A DNA stretch of 55,446 bases from an uncultured Muribaculaceae bacterium (GTDB lineage Bacteria; Bacteroidota; Bacteroidia; Bacteroidales; Muribaculaceae): NCBI GenBank assembly GCA_910578095.1, contig CAJTOZ010000019.1, positions 1 through 55,446 of the forward strand. Direction: 5' to 3'. The position numbers and the translations under genes are program-made. This document shows positions 42,427-51,750 of this stretch, one piece after another (positions within the stretch are counted from its first letter, which is position 1; each line of letters opens with the position of its first letter). The notes beneath the pieces were generated by a model that saw only the letters and a program-made list of their open reading frames with translations, was not told where the DNA came from and did no database searches.

Positions 42427-43536
42427 TCACTTGGTTATACTTTTTAAATATGTAATATACTTCTCTGCTACCCGCGGCCAGGTGTAAGTTGAGGCCACTA
42501 AATTATAATTATTTTCTGCTGTAGCTTGAAAAGCAATTGTGTCGGAAAGAGCACGGTTTATTACATCTGTTATATCCTCTATTTTTTCAGGGCGTACCCA
42601 TAATGCAGCCTCATCCGTCAGAACCTCGCGATTGGCGGCTATGTCTGATGCTATTACAGGCAGTTTATAGCTCATTGCTTCCAGAAGCGAGATCGATAGC
42701 CCTTCTATTGTCGATGGAATACAGAAAGCAAATGCATTGCGCAGCAAAGTCTCTTTGTCTGCCCCATACACTGCATCTGTAAAAATAACGTCCGGATACC
42801 CCTTTGCCATATTATGTAACTTTTCAACATAAGTAGCGTCGGCCGGATTATTGCCTGCAATCACAAGTTTCTTACCTGAGCGAGTGGCTTTCTTGAATCC
42901 TTCGATAAGATAGTCCGGGTTCTTATCTTGTACCAGCCTCGCCAGAAACAAGAAATATCCCTTTGGAGAAAGATTAAATCGAGAAAGAATGTCAGTGTCG
43001 CCGGAATTATTATCAGGAAGGTAGATGGCTGTTGGTATAGCGGTGGCTTCGCGGTTATAATGTTTTTTGAAATAGCGGCATTGGTCTTCGCTGCACATGA
43101 TGAGATTTCTATTAAGATGGGCTGTAAGCCACTCCATAAATTTCATTATGCGTTGTTGCGTAGGTGAATACTTGCTTCGCTGCCATTCAAGACCGTGACC
43201 TTGCATCAAGCTCTTGATTCCACATAGCCGTGCAATCGGGCTCCATAGAGAAGGTGGCCATGCGTTGTAGTGGATTATATCGGCATCGTGGATATGGCGG
43301 ATCGTCTTTAAGGTGGCCTTGAGACCGAGCCATGGCTTGCATATCAAGTTGCTGTTGAAACCCTTTTGATGGATTACCCGGAAGCCGTTCACAAATTCTT
43401 CTCCGTTGTGGTCACTTTCACAGAACACAATCGGTTCATGCTCCATTTTCACCAACTGCGTGGCAAGATTAAGCATATAAGACTCAATGCCGCCAAGGAT
43501 ATGAATATCCCTGCCGCCAATAAAAACGATTTTCAT
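42427..43536 (-). CDS. Glycosyltransferase family 4 protein
   Basis: A 369-residue GT-B fold glycosyltransferase. The N-terminal acceptor domain has GGRDIHILGGIESYMLNLA. The donor domain has FLFLARLVQDKNPDYLIEGF and the E-x7-E-type motif EGLSISLLE (about 284-292). It should add one sugar of the repeat unit on the cytosolic face of the membrane, but the sugar cannot be predicted. It is the last gene of the AT-rich capsule series, 24 bases after the FrhB-like gene. Confidence 0.88.
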   Translation of the reverse strand: MKIVFIGGRDIHILGGIESYMLNLATQLVKMEHEPIVFCESDHNGEEFVNGFRVIHQKGFNSNLICKPWLGLKATLKTIRHIHDADIIHYNAWPPSLWSPIARLCGIKSLMQGHGLEWQRSKYSPTQQRIMKFMEWLTAHLNRNLIMCSEDQCRYFKKHYNREATAIPTAIYLPDNNSGDTDILSRFNLSPKGYFLFLARLVQDKNPDYLIEGFKKATRSGKKLVIAGNNPADATYVEKLHNMAKGYPDVIFTDAVYGADKETLLRNAFAFCIPSTIEGLSISLLEAMSYKLPVIASDIAANREVLTDEAALWVRPEKIEDITDVINRALSDTIAFQATAENNYNLVASTYTWPRVAEKYITYLKSITK

Positions 43537-43560
43537 TTCTGTTTGAAAAATGTAAGGCTA

Positions 43561-44757
43561 TTAATGCTTTAGGCTACGTAGCAGATTCTTTAGTTGATAA
43601 GGCAACAATGACATAATAGCGTGTACAATACGCTGCACCCGATATTTCTTGCGATAGAAGCAATCTATTGCATGGTAGCCGTTATGGCAATATAGTTCAA
43701 TAATTTTTTTTCGATAGCGCCCTTCCCTCATGGGGTGGAGCAATTGAGCATTACGTGCCGCTACTTTTTCGTAGCTTGAAGGTGCTAAGGATACCGATTC
43801 ATTGATGTCATCAAGTAGGTGTGATCCTTTTTCAGTATTGACGACTATACATGAAACGCCTTCCTTGGGCGTGAACTGACCTGAGGAAATCAGTTCTGGA
43901 TGTTGTTTTTGAATGCCCCAATAATCACCTATAGTCAAATCTCCCGGACGGTGTTTTGACGCATATTTGCAAAAATAACAATTCTCACGGTATATTTGGG
44001 CGTCAAGAAATAATGCATAATAGGAACTTGTTCCGGCCGGAATATACTTGTGCTTTTTCCCGTCTTCATAGTCTATTCTGCCGGTTAATTCCCAACCTTT
44101 GGTTTTATCTCTGAAGATGAAATTGGATATTTCCTTTAAGCCGGAATAGTTGTAATCTATGAATGAATTAAAAAATTCTTGATTTGGAACACCATGGCAG
44201 ATAAGATCAATAAGATACAAATTAGGATACTCTTTTCTCAAAAAACCTTTTAATCCGGCACATTGACATGGTGTGCCGCTGAACAATACTGTTTCGCCGT
44301 TATTTAATTTTTTCCGTACCTCAATGAAACAATCATTGATTTCACTAAGCAAGTATTTTGAACCTTGGAGGCGAGGCAAGTCCTCTATTTTGTCTATTCC
44401 TATATGCCTTACTATAAACTTGTTATCTTCACGCAGAATTGCAGCACCATATACAGTGGCCCCTTGTTTTAAAAAATGCGTGGCAACAGCTGCAAAAATC
44501 CCCCCGGATGCGGATTTTTTCAGGGTGTTTTTATCTACGGCAACTCCGGCATATACGGCTGACGGACTATTTGTCTCTTCGATATTTTGATACGCACACA
44601 CTTTCTGACATAAGCCGCAGTCAATGCATTTATTGGGGTCTATTGCAGGGTATACGAATCCGGCTTCATCAGCAATCTTGTATATGGCATCTTTAGGGCA
44701 AATTTGGGTGCAGCCATTACAATTGCAACATTGTGTCTTATCCTTGAACAGTATCAT
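43561..44757 (-). CDS. FrhB-like iron-sulfur protein of polysaccharide loci
   Basis: A 398-residue protein with two [4Fe-4S] ferredoxin motifs near the N-terminus: Cys10/13/16/20 (CNGCTQICP) and a second in CIDCGLCQKVC. A C-terminal domain like coenzyme F420 hydrogenase/dehydrogenase beta subunit (FrhB) follows, containing FSGTPCQCAGLKGFL and GDLTIGDYWG. Annotation systems call these F420 hydrogenases, but Bacteroidales are not known for F420, and such genes commonly sit in polysaccharide loci beside pyruvyl transferases. Its start overlaps the pyruvyl transferase stop by 4 bases. A redox step on a sugar or lipid carrier is possible. Confidence 0.82.
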   Translation of the reverse strand: MILFKDKTQCCNCNGCTQICPKDAIYKIADEAGFVYPAIDPNKCIDCGLCQKVCAYQNIEETNSPSAVYAGVAVDKNTLKKSASGGIFAAVATHFLKQGATVYGAAILREDNKFIVRHIGIDKIEDLPRLQGSKYLLSEINDCFIEVRKKLNNGETVLFSGTPCQCAGLKGFLRKEYPNLYLIDLICHGVPNQEFFNSFIDYNYSGLKEISNFIFRDKTKGWELTGRIDYEDGKKHKYIPAGTSSYYALFLDAQIYRENCYFCKYASKHRPGDLTIGDYWGIQKQHPELISSGQFTPKEGVSCIVVNTEKGSHLLDDINESVSLAPSSYEKVAARNAQLLHPMREGRYRKKIIELYCHNGYHAIDCFYRKKYRVQRIVHAIMSLLPYQLKNLLRSLKH

Positions 44758-45815
44758 TGCAGAGCCTCTTTCAGATAGTCGATGCTGATTGTACGTTTCT
44801 CATCAATTGTTTTTTGCACAGAAACATAATCGATTTCATCAGCTTGAGTTTTGAGATTGAACACGTAATCAGGGGTCATCATTCTATTTTCAATTCCAAG
44901 GTTCTCAAGGAGTGCCCCGACTTTGGCAATTCTGCCCTTATTTGTCAGATACACTTTGAATTGCCTATGGTTTAGAATTGAGAATACGGCTCCATGAAAA
45001 GTCCCGGTAAATACAAATTTGGCATGTCTGAAGAGCTCAATCCATTGAAATGGAGTCATATTGACCGTGCATTTCGCATAGTTCGTGTCGCTTTCTCCCG
45101 CTCCAATCACATCCATGCCGTTGTCTTTGGCGTAATCGAAAATCTGTTGTTTGATAGCGATAGGAAGATGTTCACAATAATAGAACAGGATGTAGTCCCG
45201 TTTAGGCGTGTAAGGATTATGCTCAAATGGCAAAGGATATAGAAAAGTAGGGTCGAGGACCTCTACAACCTTTTTCTTGGTTGCTAATTCTGCCAATTGC
45301 ACAGTTCGCTTGTCGCGACCTGATATATGTGAAAATTTTTGCAGACCCACCGAAACAGATTCAGGGATGTTGGAGAGGTCGGAATTTCCGGCACTTGGCG
45401 CATATGAAATTAAACGTGCAGAGTCAATGCCGTGCCCGAATTTTATTTTGTTGAAACTTTTAGGGTCAGCATAATTCCATACTTCATCACTACCAACTAC
45501 TATTATATCATATCCGAGTTTTGATATACCATTGGCTGTAAAGCATACCGGCGACAGGTTCATGTGTTTCGAACGCTCGGTTTTAAGAGTAAAAGGCAGA
45601 CGGAATATATTGCCCCAATTTCTCCAATTCTGTCGGTTTTTATACCAAAGAAACCATCCTAATGTGTTTATCAGAAAATGCTTTACCGGTATATAGTTTA
45701 TTATTTCAACCTTGGCGTCGGGACGCAGTTTCTTTACTGCTTCCTGTACAGCATAAGCTTGCAGGAAGGCGCCAAAATTTACAACTGTGTGATGGGTCAG
45801 GATTCCAATTTTCAT
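44754..45815 (-). CDS. Polysaccharide pyruvyl transferase family protein
   Basis: A 353-residue protein of the pyruvyl-transferase family (PF04230), which adds ketal-linked pyruvate to sugars of surface polysaccharides. The start MKIGILTHHTVVNFGAFLQA, the central VVGSDEVWNY and the later FTGTFHGAVFSI are characteristic. I use ATG 45815; 14 residues upstream are not family-like. Pyruvate would add a negative charge, important for zwitterionic or anionic capsules. Its stop overlaps the FrhB-like gene's start, tying the two together. Confidence 0.88.
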   Translation of the reverse strand: MKIGILTHHTVVNFGAFLQAYAVQEAVKKLRPDAKVEIINYIPVKHFLINTLGWFLWYKNRQNWRNWGNIFRLPFTLKTERSKHMNLSPVCFTANGISKLGYDIIVVGSDEVWNYADPKSFNKIKFGHGIDSARLISYAPSAGNSDLSNIPESVSVGLQKFSHISGRDKRTVQLAELATKKKVVEVLDPTFLYPLPFEHNPYTPKRDYILFYYCEHLPIAIKQQIFDYAKDNGMDVIGAGESDTNYAKCTVNMTPFQWIELFRHAKFVFTGTFHGAVFSILNHRQFKVYLTNKGRIAKVGALLENLGIENRMMTPDYVFNLKTQADEIDYVSVQKTIDEKRTISIDYLKEALQ

Positions 45816-45850
45816 TCTGTCGATATTGGTTCTGTGAATATTGAACAGCC

Positions 45851-46978
45851 TCAGCACCCCTGCTTTGCTTTTTCGTAAAAATCCAAATAGAGGTTCTGCA
45901 GATATTTGGCTTCTTCCTTGATATTATAGTGCTTTTGAGTGATTGTTGATGTCATGTCGCGGCGTGGCGGAAGATGCATGATGATGTCGTTAAGTCGGCG
46001 CACCCAGTACTCGCGTGGTTGGTCAAGACTGATGAATTCCGTTTTATCTGATAGGGCAACCTCTTGTGTCACAGCAGACGAAAATACGCAGGGCAGGTCG
46101 GATGCCTGTGCTTCAACCCCTGTGACCGGTAGACCTTCCCACAGAGAAGGCATAAAGAATAGATCAAAAGCCTGATACCAGTCTTGGGGGTTGGGTATGC
46201 TTCCAGTCAGAGTTACATTTTCGGTTAGTCCCAATGATTTAATTTTGTTCACCACAAGGTCATGCCATTCGCCATCGCCTACCAAAACAAGGTGGGTTTT
46301 GGCGTTTATCCGATGTAATTCTGCAAATGTATCCAGAATGAACTTGTGATTTTTTTGAGGAGAAAGTCTACCTATATGGCCGATTACCAATTTGTCCTCC
46401 AAATGAAATTCTTTGCGAAGGTTATCTCGCATGGTTTTACTGAATAAAAAATTTTCAATTGCTATAGCATTGGGTATAAAATGAAAATCTCCCCGATCAA
46501 TAACATCGTCGCCCATATAGAATCGGCCAGCTTTTTCGCTGCACACAAAATGCTTGTTCATTGAATATTTCAGCATTTTCATGCAGTAATATTTAATGGG
46601 CCATTTTAAGTCGAAGCGAAGATCGGCTCCGTGTGCGTGATATATTCTTATTGGAATATTTGAGTCTTTGGCAGCTTTCATGGCATAGCGTCCAAGCGGA
46701 CCATTATGGGCCTCCACTATTTGGTATTCCGGATGTGCTTCAAACAACTCACGCATGTATTTTTTGTAAGCTCTCCTTTTAAGAGGGCTGAACCCGGGCG
46801 TCCGGAATATTCGTCCTCCCATACTAAGGATTTCTTCATCATAGGCTCCATGCAAGTTACTATTGCAAAGAAAATCAAACTGCACTTTGGTACGGTCGAT
46901 GTTTCGGTAGTAGTTCATGAGCATGGTTTCAATTCCACCACGACTCATGTAGCTGACCGAATGGAGTATTCGTATCAT
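45851..46978 (-). CDS. Glycosyltransferase family 4 protein
   Basis: A 375-residue GT4-like transferase. The N-terminus RILHSVSYMSRGGIETMLMN has the acceptor-domain Gly-rich loop. The donor domain shows IGHIGRLSPQKNHKFILDTF and PSLWEGLPVTGVEAQ, the E-x7-E region. This GT subgroup is common in capsule and EPS clusters (EpsF-like). Its start codon overlaps the stop of the upstream acetyltransferase gene by 4 bases. AT-rich like its neighbours. Confidence 0.88.
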   Translation of the reverse strand: MIRILHSVSYMSRGGIETMLMNYYRNIDRTKVQFDFLCNSNLHGAYDEEILSMGGRIFRTPGFSPLKRRAYKKYMRELFEAHPEYQIVEAHNGPLGRYAMKAAKDSNIPIRIYHAHGADLRFDLKWPIKYYCMKMLKYSMNKHFVCSEKAGRFYMGDDVIDRGDFHFIPNAIAIENFLFSKTMRDNLRKEFHLEDKLVIGHIGRLSPQKNHKFILDTFAELHRINAKTHLVLVGDGEWHDLVVNKIKSLGLTENVTLTGSIPNPQDWYQAFDLFFMPSLWEGLPVTGVEAQASDLPCVFSSAVTQEVALSDKTEFISLDQPREYWVRRLNDIIMHLPPRRDMTSTITQKHYNIKEEAKYLQNLYLDFYEKAKQGC

Positions 46979-47454
46979 TCTGTTATTTCAAATTTTTTGA
47001 TGAATTTAGCCGGTACGCCACCCCATATTTCACATGGCGGAATGTCTTTTGTGACTACGGAGCCGGCACCAACGACAGAATGATGGCCTATGGTTACAGG
47101 TTTTGTTATAATGGTGTTTGTACCTAAAAACACATGCTCTCCAATGCTTACTTTTCCATGGTGCCAATTTACCCACCCGCGATGATCAAGAGTAAAATAG
47201 TGAGTCAAAATCACACAACCATTCGTTATGTGAGCATTGTTTCCTACTTCAATCAACTCCGGGTGGGCAGAATCCCAAGTCACATTGGTGCCAATAAAAT
47301 ATATGTGCCGCTCCTGAGGGTTAGACGGCGGTAGAAATTTAACGCCTGCTTTTTTGATAAAATACCAACGCTTGGTCCTGTTCATCGGCATATTCGACAA
47401 TCGGAGCCAGATATAGCCGATAATCTTGCGGGTGTTTTTATATCCTATTTTCAT
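46975..47454 (-). CDS. Hexapeptide-repeat acyltransferase (left-handed beta-helix)
   Basis: A 159-residue acyltransferase with hexapeptide repeats (IEVGNNAHITNGCVIL, VSIGEHVFLGTNTIIT, VTIGHHSVVGAGSVVT) building a left-handed beta-helix. GVPAKFI near the end is the usual closing motif of sugar O-acetyltransferases. It probably transfers an acetyl group to a sugar of the repeat unit. The catalytic His is likely in the NCVILTHYFT/DHRGW area. It overlaps the following GT4 gene by 4 bases. Confidence 0.85.
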   Translation of the reverse strand: MKIGYKNTRKIIGYIWLRLSNMPMNRTKRWYFIKKAGVKFLPPSNPQERHIYFIGTNVTWDSAHPELIEVGNNAHITNGCVILTHYFTLDHRGWVNWHHGKVSIGEHVFLGTNTIITKPVTIGHHSVVGAGSVVTKDIPPCEIWGGVPAKFIKKFEITE

Positions 47455-47531
47455 AATTGTGATGCTATGCAGTCAGTAGTGTTAGTCGTAACTGCAATCT
47501 GTTAAGTCTTTTTATAATTGACCAATATGAG

Positions 47532-48674
47532 TTATTGCATGAAATAAAACTTATATACTTCGAATGCTTTATCGCCCATGCCCCCGAGATAGGCTTTGAT
47601 TGTCCACCAAAATGTATTAAAGAAGGCAAGGAGGCACATTGTGTGATATAATGCCACTTTCCGGGATTTCCACAGGTAATAGAGGCATATCGGAATTATA
47701 ATGAGCGAAAACGACTGGAAATAACTTAACGGCCGAATAAATATCTGATTGGTATTGACAAACAGTTCATACATACAGTTCCCGAAAAAGAAGCATTCGA
47801 AATAGATGTCGAAATGTTTGCTAAAATTGAATTGAGTCCGCAGTCGCAAATATGTCCATGTCGCAATAACGTACAGCAGCCATATGCCGGCGCGCGCCGG
47901 GCCCCAAGCCCGTGAGTGGTCCACATCCTGCATTATCATTTTGAAATTGAACGTATACGCGTCATATTCCATGAACGATAGGACAGATTCTATAAAATTC
48001 ATAGACTTAATCCATGTTGGTGTTGAGCCTATTATCGTACAGCAAACCACACACCCCACGGCAACCCATCTGTTTTTTGGAAATATGGGTTTTTGCAGAA
48101 TGAAATAGAAAGGCAGTAATAAGATTGCAGACTTATGGACAAGACAACATAATGCTATGCCCAAAGCATATTTCCATACCTTCTTTTCAACTATATAGTC
48201 GATAAGTACAACAAATGCACATTCTACTACAGCTTGACGCATTATATTTGCCCATCTTAGCCATGTCGGGCCTAATACAATAAAGAGGGCTATGAACGGC
48301 AGCAGGTATTTGTTGCGTCGCATGGCATAGTAGATTAATCCAATCTGCAAGGCGCCCCAAAGGCCAATGAACATTGAGTAGTGGAGCCCAATGTCTACAA
48401 AGAGTTGTTGTAAATAGCGATAGCCTAATTCAAGAGTGTCGCTACGTAACGCGTTCCCATTTTCAAGAGCCTGGTATAAACGAATATACGCCAGATTATC
48501 GACCCCAACATTATAGCGCAAACCGTAGATAGCAGCAAATATTGCAATAGCACAGATATTCTGCCATGTACAAAATGAATCAGACCTTACTCTATTCTGA
48601 AATCTCAGTTGGTCTTTAGCCAAAAGCCATAATATGAAGGCTAACGCACCGTATATACAAAAACTGATAATCAC
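47532..48674 (-). CDS. EpsG-family membrane protein, likely polysaccharide polymerase (Wzy)
   Basis: A multi-span membrane protein of about 380 residues resembling the EpsG family, which polymerises lipid-linked repeat units at the periplasmic face. About ten hydrophobic segments are visible. The signature region GLRYNVGVDNLAYIRLYQ (after the second segment) and GLHYSMFIGLWGALQIGLIYY are typical. There is no ATG in the frame: candidates are TTG 48716, overlapping the previous gene, and GTG 48674, preceded by AAAAAAGGA at a somewhat long distance. I prefer GTG 48674. Confidence 0.8.
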   Translation of the reverse strand: MIISFCIYGALAFILWLLAKDQLRFQNRVRSDSFCTWQNICAIAIFAAIYGLRYNVGVDNLAYIRLYQALENGNALRSDTLELGYRYLQQLFVDIGLHYSMFIGLWGALQIGLIYYAMRRNKYLLPFIALFIVLGPTWLRWANIMRQAVVECAFVVLIDYIVEKKVWKYALGIALCCLVHKSAILLLPFYFILQKPIFPKNRWVAVGCVVCCTIIGSTPTWIKSMNFIESVLSFMEYDAYTFNFKMIMQDVDHSRAWGPARAGIWLLYVIATWTYLRLRTQFNFSKHFDIYFECFFFGNCMYELFVNTNQIFIRPLSYFQSFSLIIIPICLYYLWKSRKVALYHTMCLLAFFNTFWWTIKAYLGGMGDKAFEVYKFYFMQ

Positions 48675-48678
48675 AACC

Positions 48679-49710
48679 TTATTCGAGTCCTTTTTTAGCG
48701 ATGGAATAATTTGCAATGCAATATATATCGGCCAGACACATCATGAGAGAGACAGACCGCATCTTCAACACTTGATAGAATATTTTTTTTGCCCCGCTCA
48801 ACGATGGTGCAAAATCATGATCACGTTGCCAAAAGTCGTCCCTCACTATCTTTTCAGCAAAACTCCGTTTTGTTTTGCGAGGCATATTCGACAGCGCTAT
48901 ACGTCTTATCATGGCAAAAGCCATGATGAAAACACAATAATCTCCGGTTGACCGTATACCATATTGGTGGTACGTCTGATTGATGATTCGGTTAAGCTGT
49001 TTGTAGCGGTCGTATTTCTTAAGATTAAACTCGTGGCTTAGGCTTTCTCCATTGTAACAGTATGTGTAGAGCGTGTCGGGAATGAAAATAACTTTTCCCG
49101 AATTTAGCATAGCGCATATCTGGAAATGGATGTCCTCACTGCCCACCTCTCGTTCAGAATGAAAAGCTTCTGAAATTATACTTCTTCGATATACAGCATG
49201 CCATACCGACATGGTTAACATTTTGGGCGTTAATTTCGTGGGTCGGATAAAGCCTTGAGATAATTCTACGAAAGTGCTTTTGTCAAATTCGCGTTCTTCT
49301 GCGAAGTCGCGTATGGAGATATTATTGCCGTTGCTGAGCTGTTTGATGTGGCCGCAATACACAATATCGGCATTATTTTCCAGGGCTTTCGACATCAGAA
49401 TCTCATACATGCGAGTGTCGATGAAATCGTCGCTGTCGATGAACGCGATGTATTCGCCACGGGCTATTTCCATGCCGCTGTTTCGGGCAAAGCCCAAGCC
49501 ACCATTGGACTTGTGGATTACTTTTACGCGAGAATCTTTTTCCGCCCACAAGTCGCACATGGCTCCGGAGCGGTCAGGCGATCCGTCGTCCACAAGAATA
49601 ATCTCGAGGTTGCGGTACGTTTGGTTTACGACAGACTCCATGCATCTGTCGAGATAGCGCTCGACGTTGTAACACGGAATGATCACTGAAATAAGAGGTT
49701 GCTCAGTCAT
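48679..49710 (-). CDS. Glycosyltransferase family 2 protein
   Basis: A 343-residue GT-A fold transferase. The family start PLISVIIPCYNVERYLDRCM, the nucleotide-binding ILVDDGSPDRSG and the metal-binding DSDDF (EYIAFIDSDDFID) are all clear. It adds one sugar of the repeat unit using a nucleotide sugar, as an inverting enzyme. The C-terminal part is hydrophobic and basic and may touch the membrane. The previous gene ends 104 bases upstream, the longest gap inside this operon. Confidence 0.92.
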   Translation of the reverse strand: MTEQPLISVIIPCYNVERYLDRCMESVVNQTYRNLEIILVDDGSPDRSGAMCDLWAEKDSRVKVIHKSNGGLGFARNSGMEIARGEYIAFIDSDDFIDTRMYEILMSKALENNADIVYCGHIKQLSNGNNISIRDFAEEREFDKSTFVELSQGFIRPTKLTPKMLTMSVWHAVYRRSIISEAFHSEREVGSEDIHFQICAMLNSGKVIFIPDTLYTYCYNGESLSHEFNLKKYDRYKQLNRIINQTYHQYGIRSTGDYCVFIMAFAMIRRIALSNMPRKTKRSFAEKIVRDDFWQRDHDFAPSLSGAKKIFYQVLKMRSVSLMMCLADIYCIANYSIAKKGLE

Positions 49711-49814
49711 TATCTACCTTCGTACGTATTTTGTGCGTCTATGTTATGGTCAAATTTTATTGCTTCGATGTGGCTGAAATAGAGTTTGCGCAGAAAGCGG
49801 GTGATAGCCATATC
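49711..49814. other. Intra-operon gap of 104 bases
   Basis: This is the longest non-coding stretch within the capsule operon. A minus-strand AAAATTTG is only a loose -7 match, and no hairpin with a T-run was found. Confidence 0.35.
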
Positions 49815-50930
49815 TTAGTAGCCAAGCAGTTTTTCAAATTCAACTATTGTCTGTCGTGGGTCGAAACATTCGGCCTTTGTCCGGGCTTTGCGGGCGTAGT
49901 GCTCCAGTTTTTCAGGATTGTTCATCAGTGTTTCGATATGTTCCGCTATTTCAGTGATATCGAGAGAGGTGAGTATCCCGGTATCGTCGGCCAAGAGTTC
50001 ATCGGAACCTGTGATGTTTGTAGATACCACAGGTTTGCCAAGGCAAAAGGCTTCGCACACAACCGTGGGATAGCCTTCGGCATCGGATGTAAGAAGAAAC
50101 ATGTCGGAGGCTTTAAGATAGGGGTAGGGATTTTTCTGGAATCCGAGAAATTTTACGCAATCTTCCACCCTCAGTCTCTCCGCCTGCTTCTTCAATGCTT
50201 GCTCCAGGTCGCCCGTTCCAAGAATCCATATATCAAAATTCAGACCTTTGGATTTGAGTATGGATGCAATCTCGACAATGCGGTCCTGGCGCTTTAAAGG
50301 ATTCAGGCGACCGATATTGCAAATAGTGAATGTTGTTTTTGTTATGGCGCTTTGCTCAGATTTCTCAAGGATATTGTTTCGGTCGATAATGTTATAGATC
50401 ACATGTAAATTATCATTTATACCAAAAGCTTTTGAGAAACTGTCTTTTGCGCTTTGCGATACACACACGATATGGTTCATCTTTTCATAGATTCCTTTTT
50501 CGTGCTCCCTGTTTTTGAATACCCAGCAGCACCAGTGCCGAGTGAGAAGGTCGGTATGAACCCATGATATATTGTTGGTAGACAGATGAGTCACAAAGGA
50601 ATGCAGAAGGAGCGCTTGCCCCTCCATGTAGGACACGATGTTGTCAAATCTCCGGCCTTTCAGAGCATGCCGTATCTTGCGTTTCCATATTCGGCCAAAT
50701 ATGGGCATGCAATGTGGGGTTAGTTTGCGAGCAACCTTGCTCGGCTCTTTTTTAAAGAGTTTAATTACCTCTACTTGCGGTGGAATAGACGATAGATGAA
50801 CGCCATATGCGTACAATATCACAACCGTAACTTTATATTTGGTATAATCGATGTTTTTAAGTAAATCGATGAATACTTTCTCTGCTCCCCCTCCGGTCAT
50901 GGAAGCCATAATGAAAAGGATAGTAGTCAT
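49815..50930 (-). CDS. Glycosyltransferase family 4 protein
   Basis: A 371-residue GT4 transferase of the type found in capsule clusters. The N-terminus has SMTGGGAEKVFIDLLKNI, the acceptor-domain loop. The donor domain has ICNIGRLNPLKRQDRIVEIA and DAEGYPTVVCEAFCLGKPVV, the E-x7-E region. Donor and acceptor sugars are not predictable. Its start is one base beyond the stop of the upstream acyltransferase. Confidence 0.9.
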   Translation of the reverse strand: MTTILFIMASMTGGGAEKVFIDLLKNIDYTKYKVTVVILYAYGVHLSSIPPQVEVIKLFKKEPSKVARKLTPHCMPIFGRIWKRKIRHALKGRRFDNIVSYMEGQALLLHSFVTHLSTNNISWVHTDLLTRHWCCWVFKNREHEKGIYEKMNHIVCVSQSAKDSFSKAFGINDNLHVIYNIIDRNNILEKSEQSAITKTTFTICNIGRLNPLKRQDRIVEIASILKSKGLNFDIWILGTGDLEQALKKQAERLRVEDCVKFLGFQKNPYPYLKASDMFLLTSDAEGYPTVVCEAFCLGKPVVSTNITGSDELLADDTGILTSLDITEIAEHIETLMNNPEKLEHYARKARTKAECFDPRQTIVEFEKLLGY

Positions 50931-50931
50931 T

Positions 50932-51750
50932 TCAAATTTGTTTAAACCAGTCGTTACCTACTATAGTATCGGGTATAAGATAGAGGTCGCTGTCGTGAGT
51001 GGCGTAAAACTTAATGATTTCCTGCTCTTTAGTAACATTGTTCACGAGCTTGAATCCGGAGGCTATCGGCTTGGCCGGAATGCCGCCGAGTATGGAACCT
51101 TCCTCAATTGCGGAAAAATCCTTATTTACAAGGCTATTTGTGGATACAATTGTGTAATCCGGAATATGAGTTCCGGCTGAAATTGAGCAACTATTGCAAA
51201 TCCAGCAGTTGTCGCCTATGACTATAGGACGCATTACCGGTGGAACGACATGTTTGTTGAGATTGGCCACAAAATGGTAGTTTGTATCAAACAATTGGCT
51301 GCGATGAGCAATGCGCACGTTGCTGCCTATGGTGATGGATTTATAGCATCCGATATTAATCATGTCGCCGATAATAAGTCTGTCGCCAAACTCAAGAACT
51401 CCATGAATGCCAACCGCAATTCTGTTGCCAGTTCTTATTTTTGCTGTACCTTTAAATATGATTGTGCCGAAATTCATGATTTCCGATTGCACGCCCATGT
51501 TGGATGGTCCCTTGTTGGTGTAGTTGAAACGAATCATGCCTGAACGCACAGGTGCCTCAATTTTGATTTTTCCGGATAAGGCCATTATTCTCGGGCGTCC
51601 ATACACCCAAATGGGGAGCCGTAGGGCTTTGGAGAGAGGCAGACTACGCAGATTCAGGTATATGGTGGCAAAAGGATTGAACCAGTTGGCTGAAAAGAAC
51701 TGTTCTAAAGACAGAAAAAAACGATTTACAGCTTTATTGAGTAATCTCAT
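50932..51750 (-). CDS. Hexapeptide-repeat acyltransferase
   Basis: A 272-residue left-handed beta-helix acyltransferase. The repeats FGDRLIIGDMINIGC and ITIGSNVRIAHRS, then PIVIGDNCWICNSCSI and GTHIPDYTIV, are followed by the closing GGIPAKPIASGF. The first 60 residues are basic and hydrophobic and may dock it to the membrane. It probably O-acetylates a sugar of the repeat unit. Its 5' end overlaps the flippase gene by 17 bases. Confidence 0.85.
   Translation of the reverse strand: MRLLNKAVNRFFLSLEQFFSANWFNPFATIYLNLRSLPLSKALRLPIWVYGRPRIMALSGKIKIEAPVRSGMIRFNYTNKGPSNMGVQSEIMNFGTIIFKGTAKIRTGNRIAVGIHGVLEFGDRLIIGDMINIGCYKSITIGSNVRIAHRSQLFDTNYHFVANLNKHVVPPVMRPIVIGDNCWICNSCSISAGTHIPDYTIVSTNSLVNKDFSAIEEGSILGGIPAKPIASGFKLVNNVTKEQEIIKFYATHDSDLYLIPDTIVGNDWFKQI

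Noticed and set aside
43561..44757. A true coenzyme F420 hydrogenase subunit
   Set aside because: No hydrogenase partners, and the genetic setting is a polysaccharide operon; only the fold is shared.
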